Counted from the first letter of the stretch, positions 47,876-58,219 are shown. The stretch is DNA of 64,000 nt from Acidilobaceae archaeon (GCA_027037535.1 JALVZQ010000003.1:142880-206879); one strand, 5' to 3'. Notes: generated by a model not told the origin, from the sequence alone. Program-made: numbers and translations.

Positions 47876-49021
47876 CTACCAGATGTGGAATTTTCCATTC
47901 TCATAGACTAGGTCGCCGTCGATATAGACTTTTGCCTTAGGCGAGCGCATATCGATTATCATATCCCAGTGCAGTGCACTCTGGTTTTTGCTGCCGGTCT
48001 CCGGGTAGCCGTTTCCAAGCGCCATATGAATAGTGCCTCCAATCTTCTCATCGAATAATATCTCCTTTGTCTGCCTCGTTATATCATAGTTTAAGCCGAA
48101 AGCATATTCTCCAAGTATCCTTGCACCCTCATCTAACCCCAGCATCTTCTCAAGGAAGTCTCTCCCCCTAATGGCATCATATTCGACTACCCTGCCGTTC
48201 CTGAAGCAGAGCTTGACTCCCTCTACTTCTACCCCCATATAGATCTGCGGCATATTGAACCTGATACATCCCTCAGTAGCGTCCTCGACTGGCCCAGTGA
48301 ATACTTCTCCTCCCGGCATATTCTCGTGTCCATCATCGCTTACCCAGGTTCTCCCACCGACCTTTACTAGGAGATCAGTACCGGTCTCCTCGTGTACCAA
48401 CCTTATCTCATCGGCCTTAGACAACAAGGTCTCAATGAGCTTCTTCTGCTTCTCACTCTGCACACGCCATGCATCGACAGGATCATCAACATGGAGCTTC
48501 AACGCATGATACACGAAATCCTCATACTCAAGAGGCCTCATGCCCGCCTCCTGCGCCAACGCCAGCGTAGGATATGGCGCTATAGTCCACCTCTTCTTCC
48601 CCTCAGCCGCCTCCTGAAGGAACTTCTGAAGTAGAGGCCCCCTAGCCTTACGAGCAATAGCAGGCTTCTCCGGCGGAATACCGCTCAATACCCTGGTATG
48701 ACCAGAGGACAGTATCGATACATGCACGTCATACTCCTCATATAGAATCCTCGTTATAGGCGAGATATACGATAACTGCTTCTCGCTAGCATAACTATAG
48801 AATATCTCTGTCAGCACCGAGTCCTGCAAGCTCACATACGGATATGCTCCCCTCTCAAGAGCCTCTCGATACAACTCGCGGACAAGAGGGAGAGACTCGA
48901 TACTTCCCCTAATAACCACCTTGTCTCCTTCACGAATACCAACACTATATTCCGAGAGAAGACGCGCTAACCTAGGAACCGCAGCCATAAACTTCGGCGA
49001 AGGATAACTCACCACACGCAT
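47876..49021 (-). CDS. M29-family aminopeptidase
   Basis: 381 aa from ATG 49021 (RVVSYPSPKFMAAVP). A longer in-frame extension to 49225 has membrane-like and Cys-rich sequence and is unlikely to be translated. Family features: GIREGDKVVIRGS, LRLV..TGTDLLVKVGGR, MPGGEVFTGPVEDATEG, ARILGEYAFGLNYDIT and MALGNGYPETG with the terminal HWDMIIDMR. These are metal-dependent broad-specificity aminopeptidases of thermophiles. Confidence 0.9.
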   Translation of the reverse strand: MRVVSYPSPKFMAAVPRLARLLSEYSVGIREGDKVVIRGSIESLPLVRELYREALERGAYPYVSLQDSVLTEIFYSYASEKQLSYISPITRILYEEYDVHVSILSSGHTRVLSGIPPEKPAIARKARGPLLQKFLQEAAEGKKRWTIAPYPTLALAQEAGMRPLEYEDFVYHALKLHVDDPVDAWRVQSEKQKKLIETLLSKADEIRLVHEETGTDLLVKVGGRTWVSDDGHENMPGGEVFTGPVEDATEGCIRFNMPQIYMGVEVEGVKLCFRNGRVVEYDAIRGRDFLEKMLGLDEGARILGEYAFGLNYDITRQTKEILFDEKIGGTIHMALGNGYPETGSKNQSALHWDMIIDMRSPKAKVYIDGDLVYENGKFHIW

Positions 49022-49259
49022 CACCAAAAATACACAAGACAACACCACAATAATAAACAAACAACAAATACATCTAACAAAAATCGCAGACTTCATAGGT
49101 AGGTGGGGTATAACTATTATCACGAGATACTGCTTGGATAATCCTTCGTGGCTTCGGTTACACGTGTCTCTTTTTCCAGGATCTGAAGCGGTTATCCTCA
49201 TGACATGGTTCGATATGTTTATCAATCTGTCTGAATAAATAAATTATCTGAGGAGATTG

Positions 49260-49505
49260 ATGTTGTTTAGGGTCCGTGTTGGTAAACGTGGCGTGATAGT
49301 AATACCCAAAGAAGTTCGTGATAGACTGGGCATAGAGGAAGGTATGGTACTGGAGCTCAGTGTGGAGGATGGTAAGATAGTAATCAGAGTTCGAGATTTG
49401 TGGAGTGAGCTTCGTAAGCGCGGTAAGAAGCTAGAGATTGACGTTGATAAAGCTGAAAGGGAATTAGACGAGGATGAAGAATTATGGCTAAAGAGAGTCG
49501 AATAA
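49260..49505 (+). CDS. vapB: AbrB-type VapB antitoxin
   Basis: 81 aa. The swapped-hairpin AbrB fold reads VGKRGVIVIPKEVRDRLGIEEGMVLEL, followed by an acidic toxin-binding tail. It overlaps the vapC gene by 22 bp, forming a type II toxin-antitoxin operon that presumably represses itself. Confidence 0.9.
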   Translation: MLFRVRVGKRGVIVIPKEVRDRLGIEEGMVLELSVEDGKIVIRVRDLWSELRKRGKKLEIDVDKAERELDEDEELWLKRVE

Positions 49506-49936
49506 TAGTTGACACCTATGCTATTATATTTGATCTAACGGGTCAAGCGACTGAATCAGCATTTCTAGTCCTTGATAGTATTAGGCTGGGTAGGGTGGAA
49601 GGAATAATACATTATTTAATCGTATACGAGTTAGCATATCACTGGAGACGAGGAAGACTCCCATTCAGGGACGAGGAAGAACTAAGGGAGTTTATCGAAA
49701 CGTATTTTGTCATAAAACCTCTAAATCCAGAATTAGCGGTTAGGGCATCAAAGGTAAAAGTTATAGGAGACAAGTTACTGAGAGACTCCAAGGATCCTAG
49801 ACTTTACCGTAGGAGGTTATCCGTGTCAGACGCTACATCGATTGCTTTGGCACAGTTGCTTGATGCTCCGATACTAACTGGTGATATAGACTTATCCTAT
49901 GTTGCACGGAGGTTTGGAGTCGATATACTCTGGTAG
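49484..49936 (+). CDS. vapC: VapC PIN-domain toxin
   Basis: 150 aa. PIN acidic residues: Asp in IIVDTYAI (residue ~10), Glu in LIVYELAYHW, Asp in VSDATSIALAQ and Asp in LTGDIDLSYVA. VapC proteins cut tRNA or rRNA when released from VapB. Confidence 0.9.
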   Translation: MAKESRIIVDTYAIIFDLTGQATESAFLVLDSIRLGRVEGIIHYLIVYELAYHWRRGRLPFRDEEELREFIETYFVIKPLNPELAVRASKVKVIGDKLLRDSKDPRLYRRRLSVSDATSIALAQLLDAPILTGDIDLSYVARRFGVDILW

Positions 49937-50175
49937 TGTAATATACGAGTACTGGAATCTTGAAGCTCTTCAATAACGCATGTTCTCTTAGTCAGAAAGA
50001 GTTCGGGGCTTGCATGGGGTTGCATACTTCATTCATAGTATGATATTGGTTCTCTTGTTTTGATTAAACTGTTTCTCGTCGTGGCCGGTTCTTAGATAAT
50101 TAAATATAATTAAGAGCAGATATATCTAATTGAAGGTGGGGGATGGCTTAGGGAAGCCTATATAGGTGGTGATAG

Positions 50176-50406
50176 ATGTCGGAGTCGAAGAAGACTAAGT
50201 ATACTACTGTTTCGATTCCTGTGACTCTCTATGAGAGGCTCAGGGAAATCATCAAGGATACCGGGTTCACTAGTGTGAGCCAGTTTGTTACCTATATTCT
50301 TAGAGAGGTTGTTGCAACGTATGAGTCTCAGGAAGACGATATTGACTTGCCTGAGGAGAGCAAGAAGCAGATTCTTGAGAGGTTGAAGCGATTAGGCTAC
50401 CTCTAA
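50176..50406 (+). CDS. Ribbon-helix-helix DNA-binding protein
   Basis: 76 aa. YTTVSIPVTLYERLREIIKDTGFTSVSQFVTYILREVV is a clear RHH/CopG strand-helix-helix, followed by an acidic tail. It lies 10-58 bp before the sat coding region and could regulate it (inference). A purine-rich GGTGG sits upstream of the ATG. Confidence 0.8.
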   Translation: MSESKKTKYTTVSIPVTLYERLREIIKDTGFTSVSQFVTYILREVVATYESQEDDIDLPEESKKQILERLKRLGYL

Positions 50407-50464
50407 TCAGTTATCGTTGATCGTGAATACCTGGTTTGGAAAAGTTGAATGGAGGGATAAAGGG

Positions 50465-51613
50465 ATGGTGTCGAGGCCTCATGGCGGGAGGATTGTTAAT
50501 CGGATGGTCTCAGGCAAGAGAAGGGAGCATTTGCTCGAGGAGGCTAAGGAGCTCGTCAACATCGAGGTCAGCGTACATAAGGCTATAGACATCGAGGATA
50601 TTGCACATGGAGCGTTCAGTCCCCTGCAGGGTTTCATGGTTCAGGAGGATTATCTCTCTGTGCTGGATCTCATGAGGCTCTCAAACGATCTTCCATGGAC
50701 CATACCTATTGTCTTAGACGTTGATCCCCACGAGATAGCAGGGGTAAAGGAAGGAGACGATGTGGCCCTCACCCATAAAGGAATCATATTGGCGGTAATG
50801 AGGGTAGAAGAAATCTATGGATGGGACAAGAAAGACTACGCGCTAAAAGTCTATAAAACCACTGATATTGCTCATCCAGGCGTTAAACGAGTCATGAACA
50901 TGAAAGAACTACTCATAGGTGGACCAATCGACGTACTAAACACGCTAGAGAACCCCTTCGAGGACTTCACCCTCTGGCCGGTGGAGACCCGTATACTGTT
51001 TAGGGAGAGAGGCTGGAAGAGAATAGTAGCCTTCCAGACACGAAACGTTCCACACCGGGGCCACGAATTCGTCCAGAAATCAGCCCTAACATTCACCGAC
51101 GGACTATTAGTCCACCCACTAGTAGGATGGAAGAAACCAGGCGACTATAAGGATGTTGTAATACTAAAAGCCTACAAGGCCCTCATAGAGCACTACTTCC
51201 CGAAGAACGTAGTGGTCCTTGCTGCCCTAAGGATGAACATGGACTATGCAGGGCCAAGAGAAGCGATACACCACGCAATTGTGAGGAAGAACTTCGGAGC
51301 AACACACTTCATAGTAGGCAGGGATCATGCCGGCGTAGGAGACTACTATGGCCCCTACGAGGCCTGGGAGATATTCAAGGAGTTCCCAGACCTTGGAATA
51401 ACACCGTTATTCATTAGGGAAGCCTACTACTGTAGGAAGTGTGGAGGAATGGTAACCGAAAAAACGTGTCCCCATGGAGAAGAGCACCGCATAAAGATAA
51501 GCGGTACAAGGATTAGGAAGATGCTTAAGGAAGGAAAGGTACCTCCTCCAGAAATGATGCGTCCTGAGGTTGCGCAAGTCGTGTTATCCTTCGATAATCC
51601 CTTCGTTGAATAG
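50465..51613 (+). CDS. sat: Sulfate adenylyltransferase (ATP sulfurylase)
   Basis: Forms APS from sulfate and ATP, or runs in reverse in sulfite oxidation. 382 aa from ATG 50465; an in-frame TTG lies at 50417. Motifs: AFSPLQGFM near residue 60, the nucleotide site FQTRNVPHRGHEF, and VGRDHAGVGDYYG. A zinc knuckle CRKCGG...CPHGEEH near residue 345 is typical of archaeal enzymes. The APS kinase gene is 1.5 kb downstream on the opposite strand. Confidence 0.96.
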   Translation: MVSRPHGGRIVNRMVSGKRREHLLEEAKELVNIEVSVHKAIDIEDIAHGAFSPLQGFMVQEDYLSVLDLMRLSNDLPWTIPIVLDVDPHEIAGVKEGDDVALTHKGIILAVMRVEEIYGWDKKDYALKVYKTTDIAHPGVKRVMNMKELLIGGPIDVLNTLENPFEDFTLWPVETRILFRERGWKRIVAFQTRNVPHRGHEFVQKSALTFTDGLLVHPLVGWKKPGDYKDVVILKAYKALIEHYFPKNVVVLAALRMNMDYAGPREAIHHAIVRKNFGATHFIVGRDHAGVGDYYGPYEAWEIFKEFPDLGITPLFIREAYYCRKCGGMVTEKTCPHGEEHRIKISGTRIRKMLKEGKVPPPEMMRPEVAQVVLSFDNPFVE

Positions 51614-51673
51614 GAACACAGACTACTCTATTGTCTCATTTTCCCTGAGGAAATAGGGATGTGGCGGTTACAG

Positions 51674-53005
51674 TTAGAGGAGCCTGTATCCCTTAGTGAA
51701 TAGTTCTGTTATGGTCTCGGGCTTCTCAAAGGGCTTAGCAGTTGATCCTAGGATACCATACCAGTCGTGTACTGCGTCGTCTGGGCCCCTGTCGTTTTCT
51801 TCTAGATATGGGTTTTTCCAGCCTAGTGTACCTGCGCTTCTCCAGTAGAGATCGTCGAAGTATACTATTAGGTCTGGCGGATCACCGTTGACCTCTGGGT
51901 AGAGCTCGCTTGGCGTGTAGACCTTAGTGTTCCATGGTTCTCCACCGGGTCCCTTTATCGAGGATAGCTTCTTCTTTAGTTCCTCTATTAGGCCTGGTAC
52001 CTCCTCTTTGTCTATTTTCCCCATTGGTTCTCTGTCTTTGACGTTTAGGAATATTCTAGCATAGTATCCTCCCCATCCCCAGGCAGTGGTCTTGGACCAG
52101 TCGATCATTTCTGGTTTAAGGTCGACTCCCTGTTCTGATGGATACTTTTTGAGGACTAGGTATCCCTCTTGTATAAGCCACTCGTTTACCGCGAAGGCTC
52201 CCTTCATTGGTTTAGCGCCGTGATCGGATACTACTATGAACTGTGTCTCCTTTGGCAGTATATCTAGGAGCTCGCCGAAGAGTCTGTCGACTAGCTTATA
52301 ATACTCTGGTATGACGTCCTCGTACTCGCTGTTCTCGGGGTGCTTTGGATGGTTTGGATCATAGTATTTCCAGAATGCGTGTTGCACTCTGTCGGTTCCT
52401 ATAAGGACGTAGAAGAATAGGGTCCATTTCCTTGTCTTGGCTAGGTGCTTGAGTACTTTGAACTGTATTTCTGTCATCCGCCATAGTCCTTTCTTTATCC
52501 TGTCCTTGTCGTGGCTCCTGAACTCTACGTCGAATATATATGGGCCTCCAAGGAGCCTTTCGATCTCTTGTTTAAGGCTTCTTGGCCAGGTATATGGCTT
52601 TGAGGCGTCTGGTGTTATGAAATCGCTTATTAGTAGTCCTTTAATTGGTTTGGGAGGATAGCTGGGCGGGACGCCTACAATAATACTGTTGCCTCCTCTT
52701 TGCCCTATGCTGGCCCAGAGGGTCTTTGTCTTTATGAGCTTGGAGTTCGCTATGTAGAGGTCGTCGTAGCTTCCTATTCGTCTATGCCTGAACCCGTATA
52801 GGCCTAGTTCTCCTGGTGTTTTTCCTGTGCTCATGCTTATCCATGCTGGGATTGTTATGGGTGGATGGGTGCTCCTGATAGGTTGCTTGTATTCTATTAT
52901 TGACTCGATGTTGGGTAGTTCTCCCTTGAACTCTTCGAATAGTAGGCGTGGCGGGGTACTGTCGAGTCCGAGTATGAATATTGGCTTGTCTGGTTGGATC
53001 TCCAA
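51674..53005 (-). CDS. Alkaline-phosphatase-superfamily phosphodiesterase
   Basis: 443 aa. The N-terminal ILGLDSTPPRLLFEE gives the first metal Asp, STHPPITIPAWISMSTGKTPGELG carries the nucleophile Thr or Ser region, and IVVSDHGAKPMKGAFAVNEWL the second metal site (type I nucleotide pyrophosphatase/phosphodiesterase). The position between sat and APS kinase suggests a role in sulfonucleotide turnover (inference). Confidence 0.88.
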   Translation of the reverse strand: MEIQPDKPIFILGLDSTPPRLLFEEFKGELPNIESIIEYKQPIRSTHPPITIPAWISMSTGKTPGELGLYGFRHRRIGSYDDLYIANSKLIKTKTLWASIGQRGGNSIIVGVPPSYPPKPIKGLLISDFITPDASKPYTWPRSLKQEIERLLGGPYIFDVEFRSHDKDRIKKGLWRMTEIQFKVLKHLAKTRKWTLFFYVLIGTDRVQHAFWKYYDPNHPKHPENSEYEDVIPEYYKLVDRLFGELLDILPKETQFIVVSDHGAKPMKGAFAVNEWLIQEGYLVLKKYPSEQGVDLKPEMIDWSKTTAWGWGGYYARIFLNVKDREPMGKIDKEEVPGLIEELKKKLSSIKGPGGEPWNTKVYTPSELYPEVNGDPPDLIVYFDDLYWRSAGTLGWKNPYLEENDRGPDDAVHDWYGILGSTAKPFEKPETITELFTKGYRLL

Positions 53006-53067
53006 TTTTAATCATTCCTCCATAGTTGTTAATAGTGTGTAGATTGTTTTATTCTAGTAGTCATGGT

Positions 53068-53625
53068 TTAGAGTTCTAGGCTGAATCTTGACTTGATATA
53101 TTCTATGAGGTCTTCTACGTTTTTCTCTACGGGATTGTTCTCGGTGTCTAGTACGAGGTCTGGGTTCTCGGGCGGCTCGTAGGGATCGTCTATGCCTGTC
53201 ATGTGCTTTATTTCTCCTCTCAGTGCCTTAGCGTAGAGGCCCTTTGGGTCTCTTTTTATTACTGTGTCTATGCTGGCCTTGACATATACTTCTATGAACG
53301 GTACTTCTTCGATTATTATGTCGCGTATCATTTTTCTTACTTCTCTGTAGGGCGAGACGAAGCTTGCTAGAACTATTACCCCGTTCCTAGCTAGGAGCCT
53401 TGAGACCCATGCGATTCTGTGGAGATGTATTCTTCTTTCCTCACGCGTATATCCTGCGCCGAGACTTATTGTTTTCCGGGCCCAGTCTCCATCTATGAGT
53501 TCCACTCGGTATCCTTTTTCCTCGAGGATTTCTTTTGCTTTTGACGCGATCGTAGTTTTACCGCTTCCAGGTAATCCAGTGAGCCATAAGACGAAGCCTT
53601 TGTCTAGGCATTTCTTTTTTGCCAT
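53068..53625 (-). CDS. cysC: Adenylylsulfate (APS) kinase
   Basis: 185 aa from ATG 53625 (an upstream in-frame ATG at 53649 is weaker). P-loop LTGLPGSGKTTIA, LIDGDWARKTISLGAGYTREERRIH, and the lid YAKALRGEIKHMTGIDDPYEPPENPD. It phosphorylates APS to PAPS. With no PAPS reductase here, PAPS may serve sulfation. Confidence 0.94.
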   Translation of the reverse strand: MAKKKCLDKGFVLWLTGLPGSGKTTIASKAKEILEEKGYRVELIDGDWARKTISLGAGYTREERRIHLHRIAWVSRLLARNGVIVLASFVSPYREVRKMIRDIIIEEVPFIEVYVKASIDTVIKRDPKGLYAKALRGEIKHMTGIDDPYEPPENPDLVLDTENNPVEKNVEDLIEYIKSRFSLEL

Positions 53626-53662
53626 TCTTTTGGCACCTTGTTGGTTCATTTTGGTCGCTTGA

Positions 53663-54523
53663 CTAAGTAGTTTTGTCTTCTTGTAGTTCTTTGAAGGGGA
53701 CTATTTGTGTTCTTACCGGTGTCTTGTCGTTTAGTGCTAGGGCGAGGTCTTCTAGTATGTTGAATATGTCTGGGCCATAGTGTGCTAGGCTATCGGGTGG
53801 GAGGGCGAGGATCTTGTACTTGTCTAGTCCTCTTTCTATTAGGCTTTTTTCTATTAGTTTCACTATGTTTTCGCTGTATGGTGGTATCTCGTATAGTATT
53901 ATGTTGGGGTTGCATTGTTTGATTTGATCTGGGTCTGGGTTTATTATCCATGGTTGTTCTTGGTCTTCGAAGCAGGTTTTTGCTCCTATGTGGTTTAGTG
54001 CGTCTGTTATGTAGCTGTATGCGCCTATTGTTACTGGTCCTCCTAGCCAGATCTCATAGTATATTCTTGGATTATTCTTGACTTGTCCTTCTAGTAGGGT
54101 CGCTTTTCTCGCTAGTTGTCTTGCTAGTTTTCTGGCTGGCTCGATGGTGTTGGTCACGTATCCGATTGTTATGGTGTTGTCTATGATGCCGTATATCGAG
54201 GTGGGGAGCGGGACTGGGTATACCTTGTATCCTTTGGAGTGTAGGTCTAGTGCTAGTTTTCTCTGGGCGCCTGTTGTTACGAGTACGAGGTCTGGGTCTA
54301 GTTCTTCTAGTTTTTTCATGTTTACTTGGAAGTAGCTTCCTATTCTTGGTTTTTTCTTGGCTTCTTCAGGCTTGTTGCAGAAATGGCTTACTGCCGCTAT
54401 TCTTTGTTCTAGTCCGAGGAGGTAGAGGGTTTCTGTTATTGATGGTGCGAGGCTTATTATTCGTGTGGGTTTGTCTGGTAGTTCGATGTATTCTCCTAGT
54501 ATTTCGCTGTATATTTTTCTCAT
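53663..54523 (-). CDS. BtuF-like B12/helical-backbone substrate-binding protein without signal peptide
   Basis: 286 aa. RIISLAPSITETLYLLGLEQRIAAVSHFC and KLEELDPDLVLVTTGAQ are typical of the type III periplasmic binding proteins BtuF/FhuD. There is no signal peptide or lipobox; the protein begins MRKIYSEILGEYIELPDKP. So it is probably cytosolic or leader-peptide free. It is divergent from the B12-dependent methylmalonyl-CoA mutase (118-bp gap) and in line with cysC. Confidence 0.82.
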   Translation of the reverse strand: MRKIYSEILGEYIELPDKPTRIISLAPSITETLYLLGLEQRIAAVSHFCNKPEEAKKKPRIGSYFQVNMKKLEELDPDLVLVTTGAQRKLALDLHSKGYKVYPVPLPTSIYGIIDNTITIGYVTNTIEPARKLARQLARKATLLEGQVKNNPRIYYEIWLGGPVTIGAYSYITDALNHIGAKTCFEDQEQPWIINPDPDQIKQCNPNIILYEIPPYSENIVKLIEKSLIERGLDKYKILALPPDSLAHYGPDIFNILEDLALALNDKTPVRTQIVPFKELQEDKTT

Positions 54524-54640
54524 GTTATCTCCCCTTCCTGGACACCGTATCCAGTCTACTTTATAGTTTAACCTACTAATAGATCTTATTTGAAAAGATA
54601 ATAACTGTTCTAAAAATAGTCTTATTGTGGGTGCCGTGCT

Positions 54641-56341
54641 TTGTCAAGCCTATTTAACGATAACTCCTTGAAACGTATAGCGGAGGCATATGAGAAATAT
54701 GAAAAAGAGCTTGTTCCAGAATGGCTAAAGAAACTTCCTGAGAGAATGGAAGAATTCAATACGCTAAGCTGGATACCAGTCAAGAGAATATACACCCCCC
54801 TAGACATCAAAGACCACGACTACATGGAAAAACTAGGGTTCCCCGGAGAATACCCCTTCACGAGAGGAATACACGCAACAATGTACAGGGCAAGACTATG
54901 GACTATGAGAATGTTCAGCGGCTTCGGAGGACCCGAAGAAACCAACAAGAGACTCCTATTCCTCATAAAACACGGCGAGACAGGACTCAGCCTCGCATTC
55001 GACTATCCAACACTAATAGGAATAGACCCAGACGACCCCATGGCGGAAGGAGAAGTAGGAATAGTAGGAGTAAGCGTCCCAACAATACTCGATATGGACA
55101 TAATCTTCAGAAACATAGACATGTCCGCTGTAACTACCAACATGACAATAAACCCTCCAGCCCCAGTCCTCCTAAGCTTCTACGTAGCCGTAGCAGAGAG
55201 CAAGGGAGTACCAAGATACAAGATAGGCGGCACGACCCAGAACGACCCACTCAAAGAATTCATAGCCCAGAAAAGCTACGTGTTCCCGCCAGAGCCAGCA
55301 GTAAAGGTAGCAATGGACCTAATAGAATGGAGCATAAAGAACATACCTAAATGGAACCCGATAAGCATAAGCGGATACCATATAAGAGAAGCAGGATCCA
55401 CAGCAGTGCAAGAACTAGCATTCACCATAGCAGACGGAATAGAATACGTCAGGCAACTCACAGCGAGAGGCCTAGACGTAGACGAGTTCGCGCCAAGACT
55501 CAGCTTCTTCTGGGACAGCCACATAAACTTCTTCGAGGAAATCGCAAAGTTCAGAGCAGCGAGGAGAATGTGGGCAAAAATAATGCGCGACTGGTTCGGC
55601 GCGAGGAAGAAGAGAAGCCTCTGGATGAGATTCCACACCCAGACCGCTGGAGTAAGCCTCATGGCACAACAACCATGGATCAATATTGTCCGGACAGCGA
55701 TCGAGGCGCTCGCAGCGGTCCTAGGCGGTACACAGAGCCTCCACACAAACAGCTTCGATGAGCCATTCAGGGTCCCCAGCGAGTTCGCTGCCAAGATAGC
55801 TCTCAGGACACAGCAGATCATAGCCTATGAAACCGGGGTCGTGGACACGATTGACCCCTGCGGAGGAAGCTACTTCGTAGAATGGCTAACAGACGAGATC
55901 GAGGAACGCGCATGGAAATACATTGACAGGATAGAGCGTATGGGTGGAATGCTGGAGGCAGTGAAGAAGGGCTTCCCCCAGAGGGAAATAGCAGAGGCAA
56001 GCTATAGGTTCCAGCAAGAGGTCGACGCCAGGAAAAGAGTCATTGTAGGAGTGAACATGTTCGTCGAGGAAGAGGAAGAGGACATCCGTAAAGTCCCGCT
56101 CCTCGAGTTCAACCAGGAGGAAATAGAGGAGAGACAAAAACAAAGGGTCAAACGTATCAGGAGCGAAAGAGACAGGGCGAGATGGAACACTGCTCTCTCG
56201 AACCTCAAGAGGGCCGCCTCGAGAGGAGAAAACATCATGCCTTATGTGCTAGAGGCGGTCAAGGCAAAGGCGACTATTGGAGAGATAATGAGTGCGTTGA
56301 AGGAGGTGTATGGTGTATATGTCGAGCCTCCAATCTATTAG
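54641..56341 (+). CDS. Methylmalonyl-CoA mutase, large (catalytic) subunit
   Basis: 566 aa from a TTG. Substrate-binding TIM barrel: [81 protein letters not shown] and [26 protein letters not shown]. Converts methylmalonyl-CoA to succinyl-CoA with adenosylcobalamin. Homologs serve propionate metabolism and the 3-hydroxypropionate route. The B12-binding domain is on a separate gene, as usual in archaea. Codons end mostly in A or C. Confidence 0.96.
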   Translation: MSSLFNDNSLKRIAEAYEKYEKELVPEWLKKLPERMEEFNTLSWIPVKRIYTPLDIKDHDYMEKLGFPGEYPFTRGIHATMYRARLWTMRMFSGFGGPEETNKRLLFLIKHGETGLSLAFDYPTLIGIDPDDPMAEGEVGIVGVSVPTILDMDIIFRNIDMSAVTTNMTINPPAPVLLSFYVAVAESKGVPRYKIGGTTQNDPLKEFIAQKSYVFPPEPAVKVAMDLIEWSIKNIPKWNPISISGYHIREAGSTAVQELAFTIADGIEYVRQLTARGLDVDEFAPRLSFFWDSHINFFEEIAKFRAARRMWAKIMRDWFGARKKRSLWMRFHTQTAGVSLMAQQPWINIVRTAIEALAAVLGGTQSLHTNSFDEPFRVPSEFAAKIALRTQQIIAYETGVVDTIDPCGGSYFVEWLTDEIEERAWKYIDRIERMGGMLEAVKKGFPQREIAEASYRFQQEVDARKRVIVGVNMFVEEEEEDIRKVPLLEFNQEEIEERQKQRVKRIRSERDRARWNTALSNLKRAASRGENIMPYVLEAVKAKATIGEIMSALKEVYGVYVEPPIY

Positions 56342-56774
56342 CGAGGAGATAAAGGCTAAGAGGCCCTTCAAGGTCCTCGTAGCCAAGCTCGGAATAGACG
56401 GCCACGACCGCGGAGCAAAAGTAATAGCAAGAGCACTCAAAGACGCTGGATTCGAAGTAGTATACACTGGCATAAGGCAGACGCCGGAACAAGTAGTAAT
56501 GTCGGCGATACAAGAAGACGTCGATGTAATAGGAATAAGCATACTGTCGGGGGCACATATACATCATGTAAAGAAGTTGATGGAGAAGCTCAGAGAGATA
56601 GGAGCGGACGATATACCTGTAGTGGTGGGAGGAACCATACCACTGGTAGATATTGAACCTCTCAAGAAAATGGGTGTAAAAGAAGTATTCCTTCCAGGAA
56701 GCAGTCTGAAGACTATAGTGGAGACTATTAGAAGTCTTGCAAGGGAGAAGAGGATAAAGGAAAAATTACTATAG
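56319..56774 (+). CDS. Methylmalonyl-CoA mutase, small B12-binding subunit
   Basis: 151 aa. [12 protein letters not shown] holds the DxHxxG cobalamin-ligating His; then ISILSGAH and VVGGTIP. ATG 56319 lies 10 nt after GGAGGTG; 56310 and GTG 56313 are alternatives. It overlaps the large-subunit gene by 23 bp. MeaB/ArgK and epimerase genes are not adjacent. Confidence 0.94.
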   Translation: MSSLQSISEEIKAKRPFKVLVAKLGIDGHDRGAKVIARALKDAGFEVVYTGIRQTPEQVVMSAIQEDVDVIGISILSGAHIHHVKKLMEKLREIGADDIPVVVGGTIPLVDIEPLKKMGVKEVFLPGSSLKTIVETIRSLAREKRIKEKLL

Positions 56775-56824
56775 AATTTGTTATTAAATATGAATATTCT
56801 CGAGATATATTATTTATTGACGTG

Positions 56825-57199
56825 CTAGAACTCACATTTCCCGAAGACTCGCAATATAGCAGCAACCTTACCAATACCTTCCTGGACTTCTTTATCCCTT
56901 AGTAGCTTTAGAAGACCTTTAAGTCCTACAGTGGGTTCTGCGGTTTCAATAGATTGGAGAGCCTTCTCTACGCATGGAACGATGACATCAAGCTTCGATG
57001 CTACTAGAGGAAGAATGCTAATGAGTTTTTCTAGAGATGCTATTGTTTCGTCATCTATCTTTTCTAGAAGGCCCATTAGCTTCTCTATTTTTGGAGCGTA
57101 TTCGACAAGTTTTTCAATTTTCTCGTAGTCGAATTGTTCAGCAATTCTTATAAGGGCTTCAAGCCATGCGTCAAGGGCATCATATGTGTTTTCATCCAT
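56825..57199 (-). CDS. DUF1641 protein
   Basis: 124 aa from ATG 57199. All-helical with the DUF1641 C-terminus VGLKGLLKLLRDKEVQEGIGKVAAILRVFGK. In other genomes this domain accompanies redox modules such as sulfide:quinone oxidoreductase or formate dehydrogenase; here no such gene is adjacent. Convergent with the mutase genes. Confidence 0.8.
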   Translation of the reverse strand: MDENTYDALDAWLEALIRIAEQFDYEKIEKLVEYAPKIEKLMGLLEKIDDETIASLEKLISILPLVASKLDVIVPCVEKALQSIETAEPTVGLKGLLKLLRDKEVQEGIGKVAAILRVFGKCEF

Positions 57200-57310
57200 C
57201 CTTATTCCCTCACCTAGATTGGGCAATATTATAATATCAATAAACCTATACTATGTGAGAATACATAATATTCCGGCTAAGACCCGATATAAAGACTTGG
57301 TGTAGGTTCT

Positions 57311-58219
57311 GTGATTCGAGACAGCTACCCAGTCATAATAATAGACGTTACACCCCGAGACTACGGTAGAGAATTAATAGCATCATATCTTGTAATCGGC
57401 AGTGAAAAAACAGCACTCATCGAGACGGGACCTGCTTCGTCAAGCGAGACCCTAATAAGCAGGCTCGACGAGCTAGGGATAGAACCAGACTACATAGTAG
57501 TGACACACATCCACCTAGACCATGGAGGAGCAGCAGGCCAACTAGCAAAACGATATCCTCAGGCCAAAATAATAGTTCATCCAAGAGGATACAAGCACTT
57601 AGCCAATCCAGCAAAACTATGGCAGGCAAGCCAACAGGTTCTAGGAGAAGTCGCAATACTCTACGGAGAACCCATACCTGTCCCAGAAAAACAGCTCCAT
57701 CCAGCCGAGGACGGAGAGATCATAGAGCTAGGCGGGGATCAACGCCTCTATATACAACATACTCCCGGACACGCCAGTCATCACATGAGTATACTATTCG
57801 AGCCCCACAGACTATTATTCACGGGCGACGCTGCAGGAGTATCGTTCCTAGTGGATGGTATGAGGATCAGGCTTCCTACTACTCCACCACCCTTTAAGCC
57901 CGAGCTCTATATAGAGAGCCTGGAGAAGATGAAGAAACTGAATCCAAGCAAGATAGTTCCTACACACTACGGGATAGACCCGCTGCCTGGAACAGAGTAT
58001 CTTGACCGACACAAGCATCAACTAGAGAAATGGCTTGGCGCCGTGCAAAAACTAGTTGAAAAGGGTGTAAGTGATCCTTCACAGGTCGCAGAGAAGCTAC
58101 CAGAGTATTTGGATGAGGCACGTGATGTCGTGGAGAAGGGAGGAAAAATCGCGTATGTGTCATTCTATTATAGTACGGTGTGGGGAATGGTAGATTATTT
58201 TGTGAGGGGAAAACAGTAG
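57311..58219 (+). CDS. Metallo-beta-lactamase-fold hydrolase
   Basis: 302 aa from a GTG. THIHLDHGGAAG near residue 63, HTPGHASHHMS near residue 155, LFTGDAAGV and the C-terminal PTHYGIDPL supply the dinuclear metal ligands. After residue ~230 there is a helical C-terminal domain. Substrate unknown; glyoxalase II or lactonase-like activity is possible. Confidence 0.9.
   Translation: MIRDSYPVIIIDVTPRDYGRELIASYLVIGSEKTALIETGPASSSETLISRLDELGIEPDYIVVTHIHLDHGGAAGQLAKRYPQAKIIVHPRGYKHLANPAKLWQASQQVLGEVAILYGEPIPVPEKQLHPAEDGEIIELGGDQRLYIQHTPGHASHHMSILFEPHRLLFTGDAAGVSFLVDGMRIRLPTTPPPFKPELYIESLEKMKKLNPSKIVPTHYGIDPLPGTEYLDRHKHQLEKWLGAVQKLVEKGVSDPSQVAEKLPEYLDEARDVVEKGGKIAYVSFYYSTVWGMVDYFVRGKQ

Noticed and set aside
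54250..54579. 109-codon hydrophobic frame opposite the BtuF-like gene
   Set aside because: Leu/Val/Gly/Arg-rich shadow of a well-supported gene.
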